Assembly: GCA_030432015.1 (NCBI GenBank)
Contig: JAUIHJ010000081.1
Span: forward strand, 1-15,795
Length of the DNA: 15,795 nt
Direction of reading: 5' to 3'
Source: a bacterium
GTDB lineage: Bacteria > Planctomycetota > Planctomycetia > Pirellulales > Pirellulaceae
Shown here piece by piece: positions 7,834 to 13,935 of the stretch. The notes beneath the pieces were generated by a model. The model was not told the origin of the DNA. It searched no databases and saw only the letters and a program-made list of their open reading frames with translations. The translations under genes and the position numbers were made by a program. The stretch's first letter is position 1, and every line of letters begins with the position of its first letter.

Positions 7834-8559
7834 TTATTCCGCCAACGTAGAGAACAGATCCTGCAATTCGTCATCGACGTCTCCCGGGTCGGCCACGGTC
7901 TTGGCGATTTCCTCGCGGAGCAACGCCCGACATCGTTTTCGTAGCCGATGTGCCGCAGCCTTGATCGCCCCTTCGGTCATCTTGAGATGTAGGGCAAGTT
8001 TCGCGTAGGGTACCGCAGCGGGGTCGCCACCGAGATGCAATTTGAGTTGGTCGAACAAGTCGAGTTTTCCGGTCGCTGAATATTCGTCGCGCAGCCGACC
8101 GACCGCGCGATCCAGCAGGGTCATTGTCCAACGTCTTTCAAAGATTTTCTCGGGCGTGGCGGCATCAACCGGCTCCCGCTGGTAGCGCGATTCGCCATCT
8201 CCAAAATCGATCGACAGGATTCGCCGGGCACCTCCCCGCTTTTGTGCGGTGACGGCACGCCGCTGGTTTGCCAGGAAGTGGGTCAGCGCGCCCAGCAGAA
8301 ACGAACGAAAGCGGCCACGCGCTTGATCGGCCATTTGCAAACGATCCTTTTCGAGTAGCTCGGTGAAGAACGCTTGCGTCAAATCCTGGGCCTCGGCCGC
8401 CTGGAATCCCTTGCGGCGTACGAAGGCGTACAGCGGATACCAGTAGAGTTCGCATAACGTCGCCAGCGCCGCGTGACCTTCCGGCGACGCCGCGCCACCC
8501 GCTTCGGCGACCAGGCTCCAATGCGTGGTGGCAAACGACTTCGGTTGGTGCCACGACAT
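7834..8559 (-). CDS. ECF-family RNA polymerase sigma factor, planctomycete kinase-associated type
   Basis: A 241-residue group 4 sigma factor that directs RNA polymerase to a small regulon. Region 2 spans about 30-110 (LCELYWYPLYAFVRRKG, then EAQDLTQAFF, then RGRFRSFLLGALTHFLANQ). A linker follows, then region 4 with a helix-turn-helix around YAKLALHLKMTEGAIKAAAH (185-204) and a basic helix. A short acidic tail (DPGDVDDELQDLF) ends the protein, as in similar planctomycete sigma factors. No anti-sigma gene is adjacent; the next gene is a Ser/Thr kinase. In Vibrio parahaemolyticus a kinase (PpkT2) activates its ECF partner EcfP by phosphorylating a threonine in region 2.2; Thr61 of the DLTQ motif is a comparable position here (inference). 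ATG 8559 has no clear Shine-Dalgarno and lies 23 bp after nadA, so translation may depend on coupling. The open frame continues to 9186 but that part is antisense to nadA. Confidence 0.9.
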   Translation of the reverse strand: MSWHQPKSFATTHWSLVAEAGGAASPEGHAALATLCELYWYPLYAFVRRKGFQAAEAQDLTQAFFTELLEKDRLQMADQARGRFRSFLLGALTHFLANQRRAVTAQKRGGARRILSIDFGDGESRYQREPVDAATPEKIFERRWTMTLLDRAVGRLRDEYSATGKLDLFDQLKLHLGGDPAAVPYAKLALHLKMTEGAIKAAAHRLRKRCRALLREEIAKTVADPGDVDDELQDLFSTLAE

Positions 8560-8582
8560 GTGCGAAACCCATTGCGGTTGAG

Positions 8583-9719
8583 TTACTTGACCTGGAGCAT
8601 CCGCTCCAACGCCACCAGCGACCATTTCGTCGTTTCGGCGTCGACTTCGATCACGTTGACGGGAGTGCCCGCAGCAAGATTTTCCAGGCTCCAACAGAGA
8701 TGTGCCAGGTTTATGCGGTACATCGTCGCGCACATACAAACCACCGGAGAAAGAAAGTGGATCTCCTGCTCTGGATGCTCCGCCTTGAGTCGATTCACCA
8801 AGTGCAACTCGGTGCCGATCGCCCATGTTGAACCCGGGTTGGCTGCCTCGACGGTCTTGATGATGAACCCGGTCGAGCCGGACAGATCCGCCAGGTCGTT
8901 GACCTCCTGCGGGCATTCTGGATGCACAAGGATCTGAATCCCGGGAAACTTTTCGCGAAACTGATGCACGTGTTCCGGCCGGAACATCTGGTGCACGCTG
9001 CAATGGCCCTTCCAGAGTACGACCTTGCTGCGTTGCAGGGCGTCGCTCGTGTTGCCGCCGAGGTCGTCGTCGTGCGGATCCCAGACGGGCATCTGGTCGT
9101 TCGTGATGCCCATCTTCAAGGCCGTGTTGCGTCCGAGATGCTGATCGGGAAAAAACAACACGCGGCCGGTTCGTGCGAACGCCCATTCCAGCACCGCCGC
9201 CGCGTTGCTGGAGGTGCAGACGATGCCGCCGTGCCGCCCGCAGAATGCTTTAAGACTGGCTGCCGAATTAATGTAAGTGACCGGTGTAATGTCATTGGTA
9301 TCGATCACTTCGCCCAGATCCTCCCAGGCGGCTTCCACCTGCTCGATCCCTGCCATGTCCGCCATCGAGCACCCGGCGGCCAAGTCTGGCAAGATCACGT
9401 TGACACGCGTGCCGTCTCGCTCCGCCAGTTTGTCCGGACGGTTGGCCAGGATGTCGGCCGTCTCTGCCATGAAGTGAACGCCGCAAAACACGATGTGCCG
9501 ACAATCGCTGCTCGACGCCGCCATTTGGCTCAACTGGTAGCTGTCACCGCGCAGGTCGCTCAACGCGACGACTTCGTCCTGTTGATAGTGGTGGCCGAGA
9601 ATCATGAGTTCGGCGCCGAGTTGCTTGCGAACCGCCTCGATGCGATCGATCAAGGTCGCATTTTCGAGCGACTTGTAGGGCGGAAACTCGTAGGCGGGGT
9701 CTTGCGTGATGGTTGCCAT
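8583..9719 (-). CDS. nadA: Quinolinate synthase NadA
   Basis: A 378-residue [4Fe-4S] enzyme that condenses iminoaspartate with dihydroxyacetone phosphate to quinolinate in de novo NAD synthesis. Family motifs in order: LGHHYQQDEV (41-50), SQMAAS, FCGVHFMAETADIL (78-91), PDLAAGCSMAD with Cys117, VTYINSAASLKAF, VCTSSNA (167-173), KGHCSVH with Cys240, VHPECP, and PVVCMCATM with Cys328/Cys330. By alignment with known NadA proteins the cluster ligands should be Cys117, Cys240 and one of Cys328/330. The segment about 205-232, with a DPHDDDLGGN stretch, is longer than in short archaeal-type NadA proteins, as is common in the 350-380 residue forms. ATG 9719 gives the expected N terminus; a GGAG lies about 12 nt upstream. 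nadB and nadC are not nearby. It heads a minus-strand run with the sigma factor and kinase. Confidence 0.96.
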   Translation of the reverse strand: MATITQDPAYEFPPYKSLENATLIDRIEAVRKQLGAELMILGHHYQQDEVVALSDLRGDSYQLSQMAASSSDCRHIVFCGVHFMAETADILANRPDKLAERDGTRVNVILPDLAAGCSMADMAGIEQVEAAWEDLGEVIDTNDITPVTYINSAASLKAFCGRHGGIVCTSSNAAAVLEWAFARTGRVLFFPDQHLGRNTALKMGITNDQMPVWDPHDDDLGGNTSDALQRSKVVLWKGHCSVHQMFRPEHVHQFREKFPGIQILVHPECPQEVNDLADLSGSTGFIIKTVEAANPGSTWAIGTELHLVNRLKAEHPEQEIHFLSPVVCMCATMYRINLAHLCWSLENLAAGTPVNVIEVDAETTKWSLVALERMLQVK

Positions 9720-9835
9720 TGCGAGGCGTCATGCTCCAGCGGGTTGGTCGGGGCAGTTGGTCGGACGCGCGGATGCAGTCTCGACACAGTCCGCTGTTCG
9801 GCTGGTCTGCATCACGCCCGTCGTCTTTCAGTATA
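9720..9835 (-). promoter_or_regulatory. Structured nadA leader with candidate promoter
   Basis: A -10-like TATACT lies at 9835-9830 with only a poor -35. Transcription from it would make a leader of about 105 nt. Within this are a 7-bp inverted repeat GATGCAG/CTGCATC (9772-9778 and 9807-9813) enclosing a second hairpin ACAG-TCCG-CTGT (9786-9797). Between the hairpin and the ATG lie two exact copies of CCGACCAAC (9764-9756 and 9751-9743, period 13). Repeats and hairpin are direct observation; a regulatory role is inference. Confidence 0.35.
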
Positions 9836-10135
9836 GGCGGACCCGTATCTGCTCCATAGTGCCGCCGTTTCCATCGTTCGGCCAAATGTTGGATTCAGAT
9901 TGCCCGCTCGGCGTCTCCTAAACGGCCGTCGTGAGGCCGTGAAATTGAAGCCCCTCACGACACTTTGGCGAGTGTCGCGACCGGAGGCGCGTTTGTCCGG
10001 ATGCGAAATGGAATGCGCCTGGATTCCTCGTCGCGCCCGCTTGCGGCGGTCCCCGGTGGGCGGAGGCTGGCCGGCCAAATCTCCGCCAATCGGCACAAAT
10101 TCTCAGAATTCACCTGGATCTCCTGAACCTGCCCC
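9836..10135. other. Gene-free stretch between nadA leader and rsfS promoter, rich in inverted repeats
   Basis: Short open frames exist on both strands but their Arg/Pro-rich translations look like nothing I know and none has a convincing start. Besides the pair at 9928-9977, the stretch holds CCGGA/TCCGG (9981-10000), GGCGGAG/CTCCGCC (10059-10065 and 10081-10087) around the palindrome TGGCCGGCCA (10069-10078), and AATTC/GAATT (10098-10110). No RNase P, tmRNA or SRP RNA signature sequences are visible. A small RNA gene is possible but not shown. Confidence 0.4.
9928..9977. repeat. Two overlapping, mutually exclusive inverted repeats
   Basis: GTCGTGAGG (9928-9936) pairs perfectly with CCTCACGAC (9953-9961) across 16 nt. 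CGACACT (9958-9964) pairs perfectly with AGTGTCG (9971-9977) across 6 nt. The two structures share bases 9958-9961, so a single RNA could form only one fully. No T tract follows on either strand. Confidence 0.45.
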
Positions 10136-10165
10136 ATGACAGCAGCGTCTTGTTTTGGGTAAAAT
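10136..10165 (+). promoter_or_regulatory. Sigma70-type promoter candidate for rsfS
   Basis: ATGACA (10136-10141), 18 bp, then TAAAAT (10160-10165); both boxes match the consensus at five of six positions. Read as TGACAG the spacer is 17 bp. The predicted start at about 10172 gives an rsfS leader of about 170 nt. Confidence 0.5.
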
Positions 10166-10168
10166 CAG

Positions 10169-10229
10169 GGCGACTGGCGGCCCGCCAAGGCTTCTTCACG
10201 GTTGCCCGTTGCGCATGGCGCCAGTCGCC
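10169..10229 (+). promoter_or_regulatory. Perfect 11-bp inverted repeat at the 5' end of the rsfS leader
   Basis: GGCGACTGGCG (10169-10179) is the exact reverse complement of CGCCAGTCGCC (10219-10229), separated by 39 nt. It begins within a few bases of the transcription start predicted from the -10 box. In RNA this would be a strong stem with a large loop; in DNA it could be an operator just downstream of the promoter. The remaining leader to 10344 holds only a small CCAGG/CCTGG hairpin (10283-10300) and the rsfS ribosome site. Confidence 0.45.
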
Positions 10230-10344
10230 AGGGGCATCGGTTAATGAGGGGTGGCGGTCGATCCGTTGAAGCGTCATCAGTGCCAGGTCGCTGGGCCTGG
10301 GGCGTTGCTAAACGGCATGCAGTTGTAGTCACAAAGGAGAAGAG

Positions 10345-10785
10345 GTGGTCCCCACATCGGAAGCGGATTCGTCCGCACTACAGAATTCGAATCGCAGTTT
10401 GGAGTTGGCACTGGCTGCCGCGCGGACCGCGGCCGACAACCGGGGGCAACAGATCGAAGTTCTCGACCTTCGTGGCGTGACTCCGATTTTCGACTACTTC
10501 GTGATTGTGACGGGGGCGAGTCGCCGGCAGTTGCACGCGATGAGCGAGGAAATCGATCACACGTTGGAAGACGACATGAACGATCGTCGCGACGGGATCG
10601 AAGGTTATAACGATTCGCGGTGGATACTGCTGGATTATGGCTCGGTGGTGATTCATCTCTTCGACCAGGAAACTCGCAGCTATTACGATCTCGAGAACCT
10701 GTGGGCGGGAGCGCCGAAAGTCGATCTGACTGGCGTCGTCGATCCCAGCCAGACGTGCCCGCCGGAAGACGTCGACGCGACGTAA
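10345..10785 (+). CDS. rsfS: Ribosome silencing factor RsfS (Iojap/YbeB family)
   Basis: A 146-residue member of the RsfS family, which binds ribosomal protein uL14 on the large subunit and blocks subunit joining when nutrients are scarce; it acts in the cytoplasm. Recognisable segments are the start of the domain LELALAAARTAADN, then QIEVLDLRGVTPIFDYFVIV, the SRRQLHAMSEEI helix, GIEGYNDSRWILLDYG, VVIHLFDQETRSYYDLENLW and the closing GAPKVDL. The N terminus (about 15 residues) and the C-terminal 20 residues are extra, polar and probably disordered. The start is GTG at 10345-10347, set by AGGAG at 10335-10339 with a 5-nt spacer; no ATG fits. It has its own promoter candidate and a long structured leader. 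The usual neighbours nadD or rlmH are absent here; argS follows after 171 bp. Confidence 0.93.
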   Translation: MVPTSEADSSALQNSNRSLELALAAARTAADNRGQQIEVLDLRGVTPIFDYFVIVTGASRRQLHAMSEEIDHTLEDDMNDRRDGIEGYNDSRWILLDYGSVVIHLFDQETRSYYDLENLWAGAPKVDLTGVVDPSQTCPPEDVDAT

Positions 10786-10803
10786 TGACTTGCTGACGTT
10801 GTA

Positions 10804-10897
10804 CGGTGACGCCTCACCGAGACGGCGCCTTGTTCGGCGCACGACGATGCGATTGGCCCGCGGCAGCCAACTCCGCGCACCGAGGCCCGATCGCATC
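10804..10897 (+). other. Row of three hairpins between rsfS and argS
   Basis: The 171-bp gap (10786-10956) holds three consecutive stems: CGGTGA/TCACCG with a CGCC loop (10804-10819), GCGCC/GGCGC with a 6-nt loop (10825-10840), and GATGCGAT/ATCGCATC (10846-10853 and 10890-10897) enclosing TTGGC/GCCAA (10853-10857 and 10866-10870). They are spaced 5 nt apart. No T tract follows. It may be an rsfS 3' end, an argS leader or a processing element. I see no T-box features. Confidence 0.35.
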
Positions 10898-10956
10898 CTG
10901 CAAGTTCGCATTCCAACCGAATCTCTACCGTACTGCATCCAGGAACGGCGCCTCGA

Positions 10957-12945
10957 ATGAACATTCTGCCAGAACTCAGAGACCGTTTTCGCGCTGCCCT
11001 TGTCGAACTGATTGGTAACGCGGGCGTCGCCGATGCCGCCGAGTTGGCCACAATGGTCAGGACCGCCCAGGACCCGCGTTTTGGAGACTATCAGGCGAAC
11101 TGCGCGATGCCGCTGGGAAAACAGCTCGGCCGGCCACCTCGAGATGTTGCCGGTGAAATTGTGGATCGGCTTGATGTGGAGGACATGTGTGAAGCGCCTG
11201 AGATCGCCGGTCCTGGCTTCATTAATTTGCGGCTCAAACCGGAGTGGCTCGTCGCACAGATCAACGCGGCGTGCCGGGACGCGCGGTTGGGGGTGCCATT
11301 GGCCTCCCCGGCCCGCAGAATTGTCGTCGATTTTTCCTCGCCCAATGTCGCCAAGCCGATGCACGTCGGCCATATTCGATCGACGGTCATCGGTGATGCC
11401 ATCTGCCGCACCCTGAAGTACCTCGGCCATGAAGTCACCAGTGATAATCATCTGGGGGACTGGGGCACGCAGTTCGGCATGATCATCTACGGTTTCAAAC
11501 ACTTTGTGAACCGTGATGCCTATGCTGCCTCTCCCGTGGCCGAACTTGGACGACTGTATAAGCTGGTCAACCAATTGGTTGAATACCATGGCAGCGTCGA
11601 GCGGTTGCCGGCGTTACGACAGCAGTTGGAACAGCAAATCGCGGCAGCCCAGGAGTTGGCCCGGCAGCAGGCGGAGAGTGGCAAGCCGGCGGATAAGGCT
11701 GCCAAGAAGGCCCGCCGACGGTTGGACGACAAAGTCACCGCCACGCAGGCCGATATCGCGTCGTTGGAAGGGAAGATTGCGGCGGTGAACCAGGACACCG
11801 AATTCGCGGCCATCGCCGCACAACACTCCGCGATCGGCACCGCTGTCTTGGAGGAGACGGCCCGCTTGCATGCCGGTGATGCCACCAACCGCCAGCTTTG
11901 GGAAGAATTCCTCCCGGCGTGCCGGTTGGCAATGGAGCAGATTTACCAGCGAATCCAAGTGACATTCGATCACGAACTGGGCGAAAGCTTTTACCAGGAC
12001 CGTTTGGCGAAGGTGGTGGCCGATTTCGAGTCGCACGGATTAGCTCGAGAAAGCGAAGGGGCCACCTGCGTCTTCTTGGCGGACTTTGACACGCCAATGA
12101 TTATTCGCAAGCAGGACGGGGCTTTTCTGTACGCCACCACCGATCTGGCGACGATTCAATATCGCGTCCAAGAGTGGCAGGCGGACGAGATTCTCTACGT
12201 GGTGGACCATCGTCAGGGCGAGCATTTCGCCAAGCTGTTCGAGGCCGCCAGGCTGTGGGGATTTAACCGGACCCACTTGCAGCACATCGCCTTCGGAACG
12301 GTGTTGGGAAAAGATGGCAAACCGTTCAAAACCCGCTCGGGGGAGACCGTCGGGTTGGTGGGACTGCTGGACGATGCGGTCGCCCGAGCGCGAGACATCG
12401 TGGCTGCCAACGACGACGCGAAAAAGAATGGGCCGGAGCTTGACGAGGCCGAACGTGACCGCGTGGCCGATGTAATCGGTCACGCCGCCATCAAGTACGC
12501 GGACCTTTCTCACAATCGCAGCAGCGACTACGAATTCGACCAGGAAAAAATGCTCGCCATGCAGGGCAATACGGCGACTTACATGCAGTATTCTTTTGCG
12601 CGCGTGAACGGAATCTTTAGCCGAGGTAACGTCGACATCGAGTCGCTGCGCCGGAGCGGCGCGCCGATCCGACTGGACGATTCCCACGAACGGGCATTGG
12701 CTTTGGAGATCCTTAAGTTCTCCGATGCGCTGCTGGAAAGCGTGGACGATTATCGACCCAATGTCTTGACCGGTTATCTGTACGAACTGACAAAGACGTT
12801 TTCCGGTTTCTTCGAGCATTGTCCCGTCTTGAAGGCAGAGGATGAGGCGGTGCGTGCCAGTCGCCTGCTGCTGTGCGATTTGACCGCACGCGTGATCCGC
12901 TGCGGGCTTGGTCTGTTGGGCATCGATGTCGTTCACCGTATGTAA
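10957..12945 (+). CDS. argS: Arginyl-tRNA synthetase ArgS, with internal coiled-coil insertion
   Basis: A 662-residue class I synthetase that charges tRNA-Arg. The N-terminal tRNA D-loop recognition domain covers about 1-115 (DYQANCAMPLGKQLG). The catalytic core has the ATP motif SSPNVAKPMHVGHIRST with HVGH at 136-139, SDNHLGDWGTQFGMII, FLADFDTPMIIRKQDGAFLYAT, and the KMSKS-equivalent KPFKTRS (455-461), the usual degenerate form in ArgS. The anticodon-binding helical domain ends in the typical LGLLGIDVVHRM. The protein is 70-100 residues longer than common ArgS. The extra length is mainly residues about 208-280, of which 220-278 is charged and Gln/Ala/Lys-rich and should form a helical coiled coil inserted in the catalytic domain. 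ATG 10957 has a distant AGGAA upstream. The methyltransferase gene follows after 18 bp and is probably co-transcribed. Confidence 0.96.
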   Translation: MNILPELRDRFRAALVELIGNAGVADAAELATMVRTAQDPRFGDYQANCAMPLGKQLGRPPRDVAGEIVDRLDVEDMCEAPEIAGPGFINLRLKPEWLVAQINAACRDARLGVPLASPARRIVVDFSSPNVAKPMHVGHIRSTVIGDAICRTLKYLGHEVTSDNHLGDWGTQFGMIIYGFKHFVNRDAYAASPVAELGRLYKLVNQLVEYHGSVERLPALRQQLEQQIAAAQELARQQAESGKPADKAAKKARRRLDDKVTATQADIASLEGKIAAVNQDTEFAAIAAQHSAIGTAVLEETARLHAGDATNRQLWEEFLPACRLAMEQIYQRIQVTFDHELGESFYQDRLAKVVADFESHGLARESEGATCVFLADFDTPMIIRKQDGAFLYATTDLATIQYRVQEWQADEILYVVDHRQGEHFAKLFEAARLWGFNRTHLQHIAFGTVLGKDGKPFKTRSGETVGLVGLLDDAVARARDIVAANDDAKKNGPELDEAERDRVADVIGHAAIKYADLSHNRSSDYEFDQEKMLAMQGNTATYMQYSFARVNGIFSRGNVDIESLRRSGAPIRLDDSHERALALEILKFSDALLESVDDYRPNVLTGYLYELTKTFSGFFEHCPVLKAEDEAVRASRLLLCDLTARVIRCGLGLLGIDVVHRM

Positions 12946-12963
12946 CAGTAAGAACGGAGAACG

Positions 12964-13872
12964 ATGGACTCGCCAGCCAATCCACTGCACGCCTTGTTGA
13001 ACACGATCGTTTGCGGCGACGCCGTCGACCGGCTGCGTGAACTGCCGGACGCGTCGGTTGACTGCACGGTCACGAGTCCGCCTTATTTTCAGCAGCGCGA
13101 CTACCCGTCAGAAGACCAGATCGGTGCGGAAGCCACGCCGGCCGATTTTGTCCAGAGATTGCAGACCGTGTTTGCCGAGTGCTGGCGAGTCACCAAGAGC
13201 ACCGGTTCGCTATGGGTCGTAATTGGCGACAAGTACATTGCCGGCGAGTTGCAGGGGACGCCCTGGCGCGTCGCCCTGGCACTCAAGGAAGTTGGCTGGC
13301 GATTGCGGAGCGATGTCATCTGGCATAAGCCCAACGCGATGCCATCGCCCGTCCGAACGCGGCCCACCACGGACCACGAGTACGTGTTTTTCTTTACGAA
13401 GTCCAAGAAGTACTTCTACGACGCCGACGCGATTCGCGAACCTCACGTGACGTTTACCGAAAAGAGCCAGATGCGCGGTGGGCGTGGCCATTTTGGCAAG
13501 CGGGGCGGCACGCCGGAACAAGGCAAGAACGCCGGCAATTCGAATCTGCATACGGGCAACTGGGATCAGGCGTTTCACCCCCAGGGGCGGAACAAACGCA
13601 CGGTCTGGTCGATCTCACTGTCGAAGTTTCGCGAGGCGCATTTCGCGGTCTTTCCCCAGAAACTTGTCGAGACGTGCATTCTCGCCAGCTGTCCACCGGA
13701 GGGTGTGGTCTGTGACCCCTTTGTCGGTAGCGGCACCACACCGCTGGTCGCGCGTGAACTGGGCCGGGACTTTATTGGAATTGATTGCGTCGAAGCCTAC
13801 TGCGAGATGGCCCGGCGGCGGCTGGCGTCAAACTCCCATCGCGGGGGCCAGCCGGCTGGCAACACCACGTGA
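12964..13872 (+). CDS. Solitary beta-type DNA methyltransferase (N4-cytosine or N6-adenine)
   Basis: A 302-residue S-adenosylmethionine-dependent DNA amino-methyltransferase. Catalytic motif IV is TSPPY (Thr37-Tyr41) followed by FQQRDYP. The SAM-binding motif I lies near the C terminus (DPFVGSGTT from Asp251, then ARELGRDFIGID). Motif IV before motif I with a central target-recognition part (about 120-220, with a Gly-rich RGGRGHFGKRGG stretch) is the beta arrangement. SPPY at motif IV is more typical of N4-cytosine enzymes than DPPY, but both activities occur. ATG 12964 has CGGAGA about 5 nt upstream. The start is 18 bp after argS, suggesting one transcript. No restriction endonuclease, specificity subunit or Vsr gene is adjacent, so it is probably an orphan enzyme with a regulatory or protective role (inference). 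Confidence 0.9.
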   Translation: MDSPANPLHALLNTIVCGDAVDRLRELPDASVDCTVTSPPYFQQRDYPSEDQIGAEATPADFVQRLQTVFAECWRVTKSTGSLWVVIGDKYIAGELQGTPWRVALALKEVGWRLRSDVIWHKPNAMPSPVRTRPTTDHEYVFFFTKSKKYFYDADAIREPHVTFTEKSQMRGGRGHFGKRGGTPEQGKNAGNSNLHTGNWDQAFHPQGRNKRTVWSISLSKFREAHFAVFPQKLVETCILASCPPEGVVCDPFVGSGTTPLVARELGRDFIGIDCVEAYCEMARRRLASNSHRGGQPAGNTT

Positions 13873-13884
13873 CATCGGCGGAAT

Positions 13885-13935
13885 GGTCATGCGCCGTTGT
13901 GGCTCAACCTGCGTTGTCGCTCAACCGGCGTTGTA
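13885..13935. repeat. 17-bp tandem repeat at the convergent gene junction
   Basis: Copy GCTCAACCTGCGTTGTC (13902-13918) is followed directly by GCTCAACCGGCGTTGTA (13919-13935), 15 of 17 identical. The preceding 17 bp (13885-13901) match copy 2 at 12 of 17 positions and look like a decayed third unit. Each good copy contains a CAAC-4 nt-GTTG mini-hairpin. The last copy overlaps the stop codon and final codons of the PIN-TRAM gene. Confidence 0.6.

Noticed and set aside
8560..9186. Extension of the sigma factor frame by 209 codons upstream
   Set aside because: It is antisense to nadA, whose protein is fully conserved; the extension is Arg/Gly/Ser-rich without family similarity, and sigma homology begins at about ATG 8559.
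9720..9835. Firm assignment of the nadA leader as an NAD-I riboswitch
   Set aside because: Only short shared segments (CAAC, CTGGAGC) are visible and the stem layout does not clearly fit; a covariance-model search is needed.
9812..10139. Small frames in the nadA-rsfS gap on both strands
   Set aside because: Arg/Pro-rich peptides with no start signals, lying over inverted repeats; better explained as non-coding.
10378..11589. 403-codon minus-strand open frame
   Set aside because: It is antisense to rsfS and argS, both clearly real; the translation shows no domain and follows from GC-rich codon use in the opposite strand.
12301..12345. Missing KMSKS motif in ArgS as a sign of inactivity
   Set aside because: ArgS proteins commonly lack a canonical KMSKS; KPFKTRS occupies the place and is normal for the family.
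12040..12990. 316-codon minus-strand open frame
   Set aside because: It is the mirror of the argS 3' half; no recognisable motifs and no ribosome site.
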